59,552 nt of DNA from Prevotella sp. Its GTDB lineage: Bacteria; Bacteroidota; Bacteroidia; Bacteroidales; Bacteroidaceae. Below the pieces are notes generated by a model. The model made no database searches, was not told the origin of the DNA, and saw nothing but the letters and a program-made list of their open reading frames with translations. The number at the start of each line of letters is the position of its first letter. Positions within the stretch are counted from its first letter, which is position 1. Location of the stretch: positions 1 through 59,552 of the forward strand of contig JALFOF010000074.1 in NCBI GenBank assembly GCA_022773825.1, in the 5' to 3' direction. Below are positions 1-8,242 of this stretch, in pieces. A program made the position numbers and the translations under genes.

Positions 1-858
1 ACATTGTGGCTGCTGAAGATAATGATACCAATATCTTTCGCAGTGCAGTTGATGCAGTATTACGGCATCATAGCGTGGTTAGCGCAATATCTTGATGGCG
101 TGTTCTGCTATATGGGACTGCCCGGTGCGTCCGCTATAGCCTTCCTTACCGCCGCCTCCGTCACCACTTACGCAGGGCTTGCCGTAATGCTGACGTTGGA
201 GATGACGATGCGTGAGGCAACCATCCTTGCCATTATGATGGTGATATGCCATGCCCTGCCGTTAGAGTGCGCGGTGGTGAAGAAAGTCGGTTCCGCCCCG
301 TTGCGCATGGGAGTGCTACGCATCGTTGCGGCGTTCGTTGCGGCAATATACCTCAACTGGATACTTCCCGCGATGCCGCAGCCCTTCATGGCGCACCATA
401 TAGTGGAGGGAGCACTGCCGGTATGGGAGATGATGGGGCAGTGGGCGTTGTCATCGGTGAGGATGTCGCTTATGATATGCGTGCTGATTTACACGCTGAT
501 GGTGTTGCAGAGGCTGCTCGACGCGTATGGGGTGATGTATCTGCTGGAGCGTCCTCTGCGCCCTGTGATGCGCTTCTTCGGATTGCCAGAGAACGCGGCA
601 TACCTGTGGCTCGTGGGTAATGTGCTGGGCATAAGCTATGGTTCTGCCGCCATGCTTGACCTTGAGGACAGCGGACAGATAACGAAAGAAGAGGCCAACG
701 AGGTGAACTATCACCTTATAATGAACCACTCCATGTTGGAAGACACCCTCGTCTTTGCCTCCTGCGGAGTCTCGGCACTATGGATACTATCCACAAGGAT
801 GCTGTTTGCCTTTTGCCTTGTGTGGGGAAGAAAGGGCGTAAAGAGGTTTCGATTATGA
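1..858 (+). CDS. Nucleoside-recognition (Gate) domain membrane protein, 5' end missing
   Basis: The reading frame is open at the left edge, so the true start lies upstream of the window; about 285 codons are visible. The protein is very hydrophobic, with roughly seven to eight membrane segments. The C-terminal part has small and polar residues inside membrane segments (GNVLGISYGSAAM near residues 205-215, then NYHLIMNHSMLEDT), the pattern I associate with the nucleoside-recognition/Gate domain of SpmA/SpmB-like and NupC-like proteins. The molecule moved is unknown. It is followed by a clear promoter for hisG, so it is probably transcribed separately. The family call rests on the C-terminal motif only. 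Confidence 0.65.
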   Translation, partial: TLWLLKIMIPISFAVQLMQYYGIIAWLAQYLDGVFCYMGLPGASAIAFLTAASVTTYAGLAVMLTLEMTMREATILAIMMVICHALPLECAVVKKVGSAPLRMGVLRIVAAFVAAIYLNWILPAMPQPFMAHHIVEGALPVWEMMGQWALSSVRMSLMICVLIYTLMVLQRLLDAYGVMYLLERPLRPVMRFFGLPENAAYLWLVGNVLGISYGSAAMLDLEDSGQITKEEANEVNYHLIMNHSMLEDTLVFASCGVSALWILSTRMLFAFCLVWGRKGVKRFRL

Positions 859-894
859 ATTTTGTATTACGGTAGGAGAGTTATATAAAATAAA

Positions 895-927
895 TTTGGA
901 TATACGGGGAATTTGTTGTAACTTTGC
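895..927 (+). promoter_or_regulatory. Promoter of hisG (Bacteroidetes type)
   Basis: A -33 box TTTG (895-898) is followed after 20 bp by a -7 box TAACTTTGC (919-927). The start codon of hisG is 28 bp further, so the leader is too short for a histidine leader-peptide attenuator. Confidence 0.85.
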
Positions 928-954
928 AGTCTGAAAAACTAATTCAACAAAGAT

Positions 955-1806
955 ATGTTAAGAATAGCAGTACAGTCAAAAGGTCGTCTCTATGAGGACA
1001 CGATGAACCTCCTCAAGGAGACAGGAATCAAGATAAACAGTGCACGTCGCACCCTGCTCGTGCAGTCAAGCAACTTCCCGTTGGAGGTGCTCTACCTTCG
1101 TGATGACGATATTCCCGAATGTGTGGCGAGCGGTGTGGCAGACATCGGCATAGTGGGAGAGAATGAGTTTGTGGAGCGTGGTGAGGACGCAAACATCGTA
1201 AAGCGTCTCGGTTTCTCTAAATGCCGCATATCACTTGCAATACCAGAGACGGTGGATTATCCGGGCGTGCAGTGGTTTAATGGAAAGAAGATTGCCACAT
1301 CTTACCCGAAGATACTCCGTAAGTTCGCCGAGGAGAACAATATAAGCATAGACATACACGTGATACAGGGGTCGGTGGAGATTGCTCCGGGCATAGGACT
1401 CTCTGACGGTATATTCGACATCGTGTCCAGTGGTTCTACGCTTGTAAGCAACAAACTCCGTGAAGTGGAGGTGGTGATGAAGAGTGAGGCACTGCTCATC
1501 GGTAACAAGGAACTGACGCCAGAGAAGCAAGCTGTGCTGGAGGAGTTCCTGTTCCGCATTAAGTCAGTGCTCGTAGCTGATGATAAGAAATATGTATTGA
1601 TGAACGCCCCCACGGAAAAGGTGAAGGACATCGTTGCGATACTGCCTGGTATCAAGTCGCCCACGGTTCTGCCGCTTGCCACGGAGGGATGGACCTCTAT
1701 ACACACCGTGATAGACCAGAAGCACTTCTGGGAGATTGTAGGACAGTTGAAAGCTGCCGGAGCAGAGGGAATACTCGTGCTGCCGATAGAGAAGATGATT
1801 TTGTAG
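955..1806 (+). CDS. hisG: ATP phosphoribosyltransferase, long form
   Basis: Catalyses the first step of histidine synthesis, joining ATP and PRPP to give phosphoribosyl-ATP in the cytoplasm. At 283 residues it is the long, self-regulated form. The PRPP-binding loop (DIVSSGSTL) lies near residues 153-162, and residues from about 205 onward match the C-terminal ACT-like domain that binds histidine for feedback inhibition, so no HisZ partner is expected. The ATG follows a strong promoter. hisD comes next on the same strand, separated by a 168-bp gap filled by a low-complexity leader. Identification is firm. Confidence 0.96.
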   Translation: MLRIAVQSKGRLYEDTMNLLKETGIKINSARRTLLVQSSNFPLEVLYLRDDDIPECVASGVADIGIVGENEFVERGEDANIVKRLGFSKCRISLAIPETVDYPGVQWFNGKKIATSYPKILRKFAEENNISIDIHVIQGSVEIAPGIGLSDGIFDIVSSGSTLVSNKLREVEVVMKSEALLIGNKELTPEKQAVLEEFLFRIKSVLVADDKKYVLMNAPTEKVKDIVAILPGIKSPTVLPLATEGWTSIHTVIDQKHFWEIVGQLKAAGAEGILVLPIEKMIL

Positions 1807-1970
1807 TTGTTTGGTGATTTAGTTGTTTAGTTGTTTGGTGGTTTGGTTGTTTAGTTAAATGCAGGAAAGTTAACGAATAACCTGACAACTAAATCACAAA
1901 CCACTCATCCACCAAACCACCAAACAACTAAACCACCAAACAACTAAACCACCAAACCACTAATTCCCCC
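1805..1970 (+). repeat. G/T-to-A/C low-complexity leader of hisD
   Basis: The hisG-hisD gap has a G/T-rich arm built from TTGTTTGGTGGTTTAG-like words (about 1805-1856), a unique middle of about 25 bp containing TTAACGAATAACC, and an A/C-rich arm of the reverse-complement words (about 1883-1963) ending just before the hisD ATG. The arms can pair as a long imperfect hairpin in the transcript. The same words recur before trxB (10577-10757), the small pspC gene (30188-30265) and the PL26 gene (50222-50280). Confidence 0.85.
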
Positions 1971-1974
1971 CACT

Positions 1975-3258
1975 ATGAACATCATAAAATATCCTTCCAA
2001 GGAACAGTATGCGGAGATATGCGAGCGTCCACATCTGGATGTGTCACAGCTCAACGCCACTGTCGCTGCCGTGCTCGCTGATGTGCGGGAACAAGGCGAC
2101 AAGGCTGTTATAGCATACGAAGAGAAGTTTGACAAAGCAGAGCTCACGGGGCTCGCTGTGTCAGAGAAGGAGATGCAGGAGGCGGAAGAACTCGTCTCTT
2201 CGCAACTCAAAGACGCTCTCGTTCTTGCCCATGACAACATTGCAAAGTTCCATGAGTCGCAGAAGTTTGACGGTAAGAAGGTGCAGACGGCCGCAGGTGT
2301 GGAGTGCTGGCAAAAGAGTGTGGCAATAGAGAAAGTAGGGCTATATATACCCGGCGGCACCGCACCGCTGTTCTCTACGGTGCTGATGCTCGCTACACCA
2401 GCAAAGATAGCAGGCTGTAAGGAGATAGTGCTCTGCACACCGCCGAACAAAGAGGGCAAAATAAATCCCGCTATCCTTGTGGCGGCACGCATCGCTGGCG
2501 TGAGCAAAATATTCAAGGCTGGTGGGGTGCAGGCAATAGGTGCCATGGCATACGGCACGGAGACAGTACCAAAGGTGTATAAAATCTTCGGACCGGGCAA
2601 TCAATATGTCATGGCAGCGAAGCAGCAGGTGTCGCTCCATGATGTAGCCATTGATATGCCGGCAGGCCCCAGCGAGGTGTGTGTGATAGCCGATGACAGT
2701 AGCAATGCAGCTTTTGTGGCAGCCGATTTGTTGTCGCAGGCGGAGCATGGCACTGACTCTCAGGTGATACTCATATCCACTTCTGAGGCTATGCTCAATG
2801 CTGTTATGAAGGAAACGGAGGCGCAGCTCGCCCTTTTGCCACGTCATGAGATAGCAGAGAAGACACTTCTGAACTCCCAGTATGTGCTTGTTAGAGACAA
2901 GGAGGAGGCAATGGCACTGAGCAACGCTTACGCACCAGAGCACCTGATAATAGCAACAGACGATTATGAAGCCCTTGCGGAGAAGGTAACTAATGCAGGC
3001 TCGGTGTTCCTTGGCAGCTATGCCTGCGAGTCGGCGGGTGACTATGCCAGCGGTACTAACCACACACTGCCCACGCACGGTTATGCAATGGCGTACAACG
3101 GCGTGAACCTTGATTCGTATAACCGTAAGGTTACTTTCCAGCACCTTACCAAAGAGGGGGTTAAGAGCATAGGCCCGGCAGTGGTGTGCATGGCGGAGAA
3201 TGAGCAACTTGAAGCCCATGCCAACGCCATGCGGTTGAGGGTGAAAAGCATTTCCTAA
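1975..3258 (+). CDS. hisD: Histidinol dehydrogenase
   Basis: Catalyses the last two oxidations of histidine synthesis, L-histidinol to L-histidine, with NAD and a bound zinc ion. The 427-residue length is normal. The catalytic Glu-His pair lies in APEHL (E322, H323), and the C-terminal signature GDYASGTNHTLPTHG lies near residues 355-369. The ATG follows the A/C-rich end of the leader. The stop codon overlaps the ATG of the next gene by one base (TAATG), so the following MATE gene is probably translationally coupled to it. Confidence 0.97.
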   Translation: MNIIKYPSKEQYAEICERPHLDVSQLNATVAAVLADVREQGDKAVIAYEEKFDKAELTGLAVSEKEMQEAEELVSSQLKDALVLAHDNIAKFHESQKFDGKKVQTAAGVECWQKSVAIEKVGLYIPGGTAPLFSTVLMLATPAKIAGCKEIVLCTPPNKEGKINPAILVAARIAGVSKIFKAGGVQAIGAMAYGTETVPKVYKIFGPGNQYVMAAKQQVSLHDVAIDMPAGPSEVCVIADDSSNAAFVAADLLSQAEHGTDSQVILISTSEAMLNAVMKETEAQLALLPRHEIAEKTLLNSQYVLVRDKEEAMALSNAYAPEHLIIATDDYEALAEKVTNAGSVFLGSYACESAGDYASGTNHTLPTHGYAMAYNGVNLDSYNRKVTFQHLTKEGVKSIGPAVVCMAENEQLEAHANAMRLRVKSIS

Positions 3259-4706
3259 TGTTTGGACATCATACGAAAGACGAATTGCTCAGTATGTTGA
3301 GCCAGAGTGACGGTGAGATGACGCTTCAACAGAAGTTTCGTCTCACCGTCATGCTGAGTTTGCCAGCAATCATCGCCCAGCTGTCTTCCATAGTAATGCA
3401 GATGATAGACGCTGCCATGCTGGGCCATCTGAGTACCGATGAAGCCGCGGCGGTAGGGCTTGTATCTACTACTATCTGGCTGTTTGGCGGCTTCACCTCG
3501 GCCTTTGCCACAGGCTTTTCGGTGCAGGTGGCGCATAGGGTGGGGGCGAAAGACCTCAAGGGAGCGCGCATGGTAATAAGGCAGGGGATGTTTGCGGGGC
3601 TTGTCTTCTCGCTGATACTGATGGCTATAGGTCTTGCCATAGCCCCCGGGCTGCCGCACTGGCTGGGGGCGAGCGACGACATCTGCGCTGATGCCACCAG
3701 TTATTTCACCATCTTTGCCTGCGGTATGCCCCTCATTGTGCTCAACAGTCTGGCAGCAGGAAGCCTTAGGTGCAGCGGGAACGTGAAAGTGCCGAGTATG
3801 CTGATGGTGATGATGTGCACGCTGGATGTGGTGTTCAACTACATATTTATATTTATGTGCGGTCTGGGAACGGTAGGAGCAGCATACGGAACGATTGTCG
3901 CCTACTTCATTACCGCGGCCTCTATGGTATATAGCCTTACGGTAAAGGATAAGGTGCTGCGTTTCAGTCATGATGCGGTAGATGCCCTATTGCCAGAGAA
4001 GTACGAGGGTAGGAGAGTGTGGCGGGTGCTGCATCAGTATGTGCCGACATGGAAGATACTGAAGAAGGCAGGCAGGATAGGCATACCGATAAGCATGGAG
4101 CGCGGCATGATGTGTACGGCACAGATAGCCATAAGTTCCATAATCGCGCCGTTAGGCAGTATCGCCATTGCCGCGAACAGTTTCGCAATAAACGTGGAAA
4201 GCCTTTGCTATATGCCAGGGCATGGCGTGGCTGACGCTGCCACCACGTTGGTAGGACAGAGCAAAGGAGCGGCGAGGCGTGACCTGATGCACAGCTTTGC
4301 GTGGATTTCAATGGCGTTGGGCATTGGCATAATGGCTTTCATGGGATTCATAATGTGGCTCTTCGCGCCAGAGATGATGGCGTTGATAACCCCTGATACG
4401 GAAGTAATCAAAATCGGTACGGAGATACTTCGCATAGAGGCATGGGCGGAACCGGGGTTCGCTGCCGCCATGGTTGCCAACGCAGTGTTTGTAGGCGCGG
4501 GTAAAACAGTGGTGCCAAGCATTATGAACCTGTGCAGCATCTGGGGCGTAAGGGTTACGCTGACGCTGATGCTCGCCCCCGTATTGGGGTTGCACGGTGT
4601 ATGGATGGCAATGGCGATAGAGCTTTGCGTGCGTGGAACGATATTCATAATACGACTTAGTACCAAGGGGTGGAGCCAAATAAAGGACAGAAGTAACAAC
4701 AAATGA
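3258..4706 (+). CDS. MATE family multidrug/cation efflux transporter
   Basis: 482 residues with about twelve membrane segments in two similar halves, as in MATE exporters, which expel drugs or metabolites in exchange for Na+ or H+. The N-terminal half has LPAIIAQLSSIVMQMIDAAMLG followed by FATGFSVQVAHRVGA, typical of the family; the second half repeats the pattern from about residue 265 (IPISMERGMM). It starts one base inside the hisD stop and ends with an ATGA overlap with the next gene, so it sits inside a tightly coupled hisD-MATE-DUF3737-aminotransferase unit. The substrate cannot be read from sequence. Confidence 0.9.
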   Translation: MFGHHTKDELLSMLSQSDGEMTLQQKFRLTVMLSLPAIIAQLSSIVMQMIDAAMLGHLSTDEAAAVGLVSTTIWLFGGFTSAFATGFSVQVAHRVGAKDLKGARMVIRQGMFAGLVFSLILMAIGLAIAPGLPHWLGASDDICADATSYFTIFACGMPLIVLNSLAAGSLRCSGNVKVPSMLMVMMCTLDVVFNYIFIFMCGLGTVGAAYGTIVAYFITAASMVYSLTVKDKVLRFSHDAVDALLPEKYEGRRVWRVLHQYVPTWKILKKAGRIGIPISMERGMMCTAQIAISSIIAPLGSIAIAANSFAINVESLCYMPGHGVADAATTLVGQSKGAARRDLMHSFAWISMALGIGIMAFMGFIMWLFAPEMMALITPDTEVIKIGTEILRIEAWAEPGFAAAMVANAVFVGAGKTVVPSIMNLCSIWGVRVTLTLMLAPVLGLHGVWMAMAIELCVRGTIFIIRLSTKGWSQIKDRSNNK

Positions 4707-5548
4707 ACATTATAAAGGATAAGGAATATGGCGGAGAGAGACCGCTATATGCCTCACGTGACATAAGACTTGAGAACGTGACGATACACGTAGGAGAGTC
4801 GTCTGTAAAGGAGTCTGCCAATGTAGAGGCTGTCAACTGCACCTTTGAGGGGAAGTATGTCTTTTGGGAGACATACGGATTTGATATAAGAAACTGTTAT
4901 TTCGCAGAGAGCGCACGGTCCAGTCTGTGGTATTCCAAAGGCTGTAGGATGACAGATTGCAAGGTTGATGCGCCTAAGATGTTTCGCAGAATGGAGGACA
5001 TAACGGTGAGGAACACGGACTTTCCCAATGGGGAGGAGATGCTTTGGGACTGCCGTAACGTCACATTGCAAAACGTTATGATACGTAATTGCGATTATCT
5101 CTTCATGCATTCGTCGGACATACGTATTGACAACTACCGTCAAGACGGCAATTACAGCTTCCAGTATGCACGGAATGTGGAGATACATAACGCTGTGATA
5201 AACTCGAAAGACGCTTTCTGGGAATCAGAGAACGTTACCCTTGTGGATTGTGAGGTCAACGGAGAATACCTCGGATGGTATGCCAGGAATATGCGATTGG
5301 TGCGCTGTCACCTTACGGGCGAGCAGCTTCTGTGTTATGTTGACGGCTTATTTCTTGAGGATTGTACCTTTGGTGACGATGCTAATCTGCTCTTTGAGTA
5401 TTCCACAGTCAGCGGCAACATAAAGGGAAACGTTGTCAGTATAAAGAATCCTACAAGTGGAACGATAACTATTGATGGCGAATGTGGGGAACTTATAATA
5501 GACGAAAACCAGAAACAGCCAGCCGATGCGGTTGTAATAAAAATATAA
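4703..5548 (+). CDS. DUF3737 family right-handed beta-helix protein
   Basis: 281 residues, no signal peptide, no membrane segment. The sequence is a run of short beta-helix rungs of the form NVxxxxCxFxGxYxFW, with many Asn, Cys, Trp and Tyr residues, matching DUF3737 proteins of Bacteroidetes and Firmicutes. Their function is unknown; I do not assign one. It overlaps the MATE gene by 4 bp (ATGA) and ends 3 bp before the aminotransferase gene, so the three are co-translated. Absence of an export signal points to a cytoplasmic protein. Confidence 0.85.
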   Translation: MNIIKDKEYGGERPLYASRDIRLENVTIHVGESSVKESANVEAVNCTFEGKYVFWETYGFDIRNCYFAESARSSLWYSKGCRMTDCKVDAPKMFRRMEDITVRNTDFPNGEEMLWDCRNVTLQNVMIRNCDYLFMHSSDIRIDNYRQDGNYSFQYARNVEIHNAVINSKDAFWESENVTLVDCEVNGEYLGWYARNMRLVRCHLTGEQLLCYVDGLFLEDCTFGDDANLLFEYSTVSGNIKGNVVSIKNPTSGTITIDGECGELIIDENQKQPADAVVIKI

Positions 5549-5551
5549 TGT

Positions 5552-6730
5552 ATGAGCAACAAGTATGATTTCGACATACCGGTAAACCGCTTTGATACTA
5601 ATAGTTATAAGTATGACACGATGCCCAACAAGGATACCATACCCCTATGGGTGGCAGATATGGACTTTGAGACGGCGCCAGTAATAATGAAGGCGTTGCA
5701 GGAGCGTACGCGGCATGGCTGCTTTGGCTACACCGCCGTGCCCGACAGCTTCTATCAGGCAACTATAGATTGGTTCCAACGTCGCCATCATTGGCTGACA
5801 AAAAGAGAATGGTACATATATACTACGGGGGTAGTGCCCGCGATATCGGCAATCATCAAGGCGTTGACAGTACCAGGTGACAAGGTGCTTGTGCAGACAC
5901 CAGTGTATAACTGCTTCTTCTCGAGCATACGCAACAATCAGTGTTCCATAGCCGACAATACTCTTCTGTATGATGATGGCGATGGCGTGACACAGCCAAC
6001 ATATCGTATAGACCTTGCCGACTTTGAACGAAAGTGTGCAGACCCTGCGGTGAAAGCCTTTATACTCTGCAACCCCCATAACCCCACAGGGCGTGTGTGG
6101 ACGGCAGATGAATTGCGGATGATGGGCGATATATGCCAGCGTAACGGAGTGTTCGTCATCGCAGACGAGATACATTGCGAGTTTACCAATGGCTGTCGAT
6201 ATACTCCCTTCGCTTCCGTCAGCACAGCACCGTGCGCCGTTTGCGTGTCGCCTTCAAAGACATTCAACATCGCTGGTTTGCAGATAGCAAACATTATAGT
6301 CAGCGATGAAGCAATAAGGCGGCGTATTGACAAAGCTATTAACATCAATGAGGTGTGCGACGTCAATCCATTCGGCGTGATTGCGCTACAAGCCGCCTAC
6401 ACACTTGAAGGTGAAGAGTGGATGAATCAGATGAAAGAGTATATCTATTCCAATTATGATTTCGCCCGGAAATTCATCGCTGAGCAACTCCCTATGCTAA
6501 AGGTTGTGAAGCTGGAGGGTACTTATCTGATGTGGGTGGATGTCTCAGCCATCAGCAGTGGCAGTGTCCTCGCCGGCAGATTGCTCCGTGAAGCCAATGT
6601 CTGTGTCAATGCAGGAGACCACTATGGCTCGGCGGGACGCGGCTTTATACGCGTCAACCTCGCTACGCAAAGGGCGAAACTGCACGAAGGACTAAAAAGA
6701 ATGGCAAAAGTTTGCTTAAACCATAATTAA
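5552..6730 (+). CDS. MalY/PatB-type PLP-dependent aminotransferase (cystathionine beta-lyase-like)
   Basis: 392 residues, fold-type I PLP enzyme. The N-terminal NRFDTNSYKYD and LWVADMDFE motifs are characteristic of the MalY/PatB branch, whose members cleave cystathionine or cysteine conjugates (C-S beta-lyase). The PLP lysine is K236 in SPSKTFNIAG, and the cofactor-binding NPHNPTGRVW and DEIHCEF segments precede it. C-S lyase activity is inferred from the subfamily; amino-transfer is possible. It is 3 bp downstream of DUF3737. Its last codons overlap the hisC promoter. Confidence 0.88.
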   Translation: MSNKYDFDIPVNRFDTNSYKYDTMPNKDTIPLWVADMDFETAPVIMKALQERTRHGCFGYTAVPDSFYQATIDWFQRRHHWLTKREWYIYTTGVVPAISAIIKALTVPGDKVLVQTPVYNCFFSSIRNNQCSIADNTLLYDDGDGVTQPTYRIDLADFERKCADPAVKAFILCNPHNPTGRVWTADELRMMGDICQRNGVFVIADEIHCEFTNGCRYTPFASVSTAPCAVCVSPSKTFNIAGLQIANIIVSDEAIRRRIDKAININEVCDVNPFGVIALQAAYTLEGEEWMNQMKEYIYSNYDFARKFIAEQLPMLKVVKLEGTYLMWVDVSAISSGSVLAGRLLREANVCVNAGDHYGSAGRGFIRVNLATQRAKLHEGLKRMAKVCLNHN

Positions 6731-6743
6731 TTAGTAACTTTGC
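6711..6743 (+). promoter_or_regulatory. Promoter of hisC
   Basis: TTTG (6711-6714), 20 bp, TAACTTTGC (6735-6743), lying across the 3' end of the MalY/PatB gene. It gives hisC its own start site, followed by a leader of about 170 nt made of low-complexity repeat. Confidence 0.85.
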
Positions 6744-6751
6744 AGAATAAG

Positions 6752-6911
6752 GAGTAGGTTTGTAGGTTTATAGGTCCTTAGGTTGAAGGTTTTAGGTCTT
6801 TAGGATTTAACGAAGCAACCTCTCATCTCAAACCTCGCAACCTTTAACCTCTCACCCCCAAACCTCCCACCTCATAACCTCTCACCTTCCACCTCCAATA
6901 ACCTTTAACCC
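6752..6911 (+). repeat. G/T-to-A/C low-complexity leader of hisC
   Basis: G/T arm of GGTTTTAGGTTGAAGG-like words (6752-6806), a short middle with TTAACGAAG, and an A/C arm of AACCTCTCACC-like words (6816-6911) that ends at the start region of hisC. The block starts about 9 bp after the -7 box, so it is essentially the whole 5' untranslated region. The GGTCTTT...GAAG...ACC segment (6796-6821) resembles, in reverse orientation, the loop found before prmA and ndk (about 18 of 26 positions). Confidence 0.8.
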
Positions 6912-6919
6912 TAAAAAAG

Positions 6920-7954
6920 ATGAAACCATTACAGCAACTTACACGACCGAATATCTGGTCGCTCGCACCATACAGTAGCGCACGCAGCGAATACAGCGGG
7001 CGCATTGCCAACGTATTCCTTGATGCCAATGAGAACCCATACAACGCCCCCTACAATCGTTATCCAGACCCCCTTCAACATGAAGTAAAGGCGATATTGT
7101 CAAATATAAAAGGCGTGCCAGAGGAGTGTATCTTTCTTGGTAACGGCTCTGATGAGGCCATAGACCTCGTGTATCGCTGTTTCTGCGAACCCGGAAAGGA
7201 CAATGTTGTGGCAATATGTCCCACGTATGGCATGTATGAAGTCTGCGCAGACATCAATAATGTGGAGTACCGCAACGTGATGCTCGACGAGCGATACCAG
7301 ATAGATGCTGACCGCCTGCTTGCCGCCTGCGATGACAATACCAAGGTGATATGGCTGTGCAGCCCCAACAATCCCACAGGTAACAATCTCGACAGGGAGG
7401 AAGTTGTAAAGGTCGTAACACAGTTCCAAGGACTCGTAGTCGTTGATGAGGCATATATAGACTTCTCAAATGAGACATCCATTGCGCGTCAATTGTATAA
7501 ATATCCCAATCTCATCGTCCTCCAGACCATGAGCAAGGCATGGGGTTCCGCAGCCATAAGGCTCGGTATGGCTTTCGCCTCAAAAGAGATAATAGACCTG
7601 TATAACAAGGTGAAATACCCATATAACATTAATGAACTCACGCAGAAGCAGGCGTTGCAGCGTCTTTCTGACACTCATGCCGTAGAGCAATGGGTCAAGA
7701 TATTGTTGCTTGAAAGAGACAGAATGATGCTCGCCTTCTCAGAACTCAGGATATGCCAGCAAGTCTATCCCAGCGATGCCAACTTCTTCCTTGCTAAGGT
7801 TGACGATGCACAGCAGACCTATGACTACCTCGTGGACAGAGGTATCATAGTCCGCAATCGCACTCGTGTGAAGCTCTGCCAGAACTGTTTACGCATCACC
7901 ATCGGTACGAAAGACGAGAACAACGAACTCCTTGGAGCGCTAAGGTCAATTTGA
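6920..7954 (+). CDS. hisC: Histidinol-phosphate aminotransferase
   Basis: Transfers an amino group from glutamate to imidazole-acetol phosphate, giving histidinol phosphate. 344 residues, a normal length. The PLP lysine is K206 in [15 protein letters not shown] (about residue 152), DEAYIDFS (about 175) and the C-terminal [18 protein letters not shown], whose Arg residues bind phosphate and carboxylate, all fit HisC. It has its own promoter and leader. hisB, which often follows hisC in Bacteroidetes, is not here: the next feature is a convergent tRNA gene. Confidence 0.95.
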   Translation: MKPLQQLTRPNIWSLAPYSSARSEYSGRIANVFLDANENPYNAPYNRYPDPLQHEVKAILSNIKGVPEECIFLGNGSDEAIDLVYRCFCEPGKDNVVAICPTYGMYEVCADINNVEYRNVMLDERYQIDADRLLAACDDNTKVIWLCSPNNPTGNNLDREEVVKVVTQFQGLVVVDEAYIDFSNETSIARQLYKYPNLIVLQTMSKAWGSAAIRLGMAFASKEIIDLYNKVKYPYNINELTQKQALQRLSDTHAVEQWVKILLLERDRMMLAFSELRICQQVYPSDANFFLAKVDDAQQTYDYLVDRGIIVRNRTRVKLCQNCLRITIGTKDENNELLGALRSI

Positions 7955-7961
7955 TTAGGAT

Positions 7962-8002
7962 GTAAGAGCATAGCGATTAGGAATTAATAGCTATGTTATT
8001 AC
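7962..8002. repeat. 22-bp-register palindromic repeat array, 2 units (degenerate)
   Basis: Two diverged units of the 19-bp element (consensus GTAAAAGCATAGCGATTAC) start at 7962 and 7984, in opposite orientations, 8 bp after the hisC stop. Together they form an imperfect inverted repeat (GTAAgagCATAGC ... GCTATGttaTTAC). Confidence 0.65.
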
Positions 8003-8039
8003 TGGCTTTTTTCATAGCTTTAGCCGAGTTATGATATAG

Positions 8040-8077
8040 AAAAAGAGGGTGCACATCATTGTGCATCCTCTTTTTTT
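8040..8077. terminator. Bidirectional intrinsic terminator between hisC and tRNA-Leu
   Basis: Stem AGAGGGTGCAC / GTGCATCCTCT with a 6-nt loop, with an A run on the left and seven T on the right, so it can stop transcription from hisC (plus) and, one base after the tRNA 3' end, from tRNA-Leu (minus). Confidence 0.9.
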
Positions 8078-8078
8078 G

Positions 8079-8160
8079 TGCCCAAAACCGGACTCGAACC
8101 GGTACGCCTTGCGGCATTGGTGTTTGAGACCAACGCGTCTACCAATTCCGCCATTTGGGC
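8079..8160 (-). tRNA. tRNA-Leu (anticodon CAA)
   Basis: An 82-nt cloverleaf on the minus strand: acceptor stem GCCCAAA/TTTGGGC, anticodon loop CTCAAAC giving anticodon CAA (reads UUG), long class-II variable arm (TGCCGCAAGGCGTA) as expected for leucine, and T-arm GGTTCGAGTCC. The discriminator base is A. The 3' CCA is not encoded. Confidence 0.96.
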
Positions 8161-8193
8161 TGTTTGAATGGTAGTAGCTTTTGGAATTGCGGT

Positions 8194-8225
8194 GCAAAGG
8201 TAGTCATTTTTTTTGAATTGACAAA
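8194..8225 (-). promoter_or_regulatory. Promoter of tRNA-Leu
   Basis: On the minus strand, TTTG (8222-8225), 19 bp, TACCTTTGC (8194-8202), about 33 bp before the mature tRNA 5' end. A very good match to the Bacteroidetes consensus. Confidence 0.85.
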
Positions 8226-8242
8226 GGAAAAGGTAGTTTTTT

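Noticed and set aside
928..954. Histidine leader-peptide attenuator before hisG
   Set aside because: Leader is under 30 nt with no His codon run or terminator hairpin.
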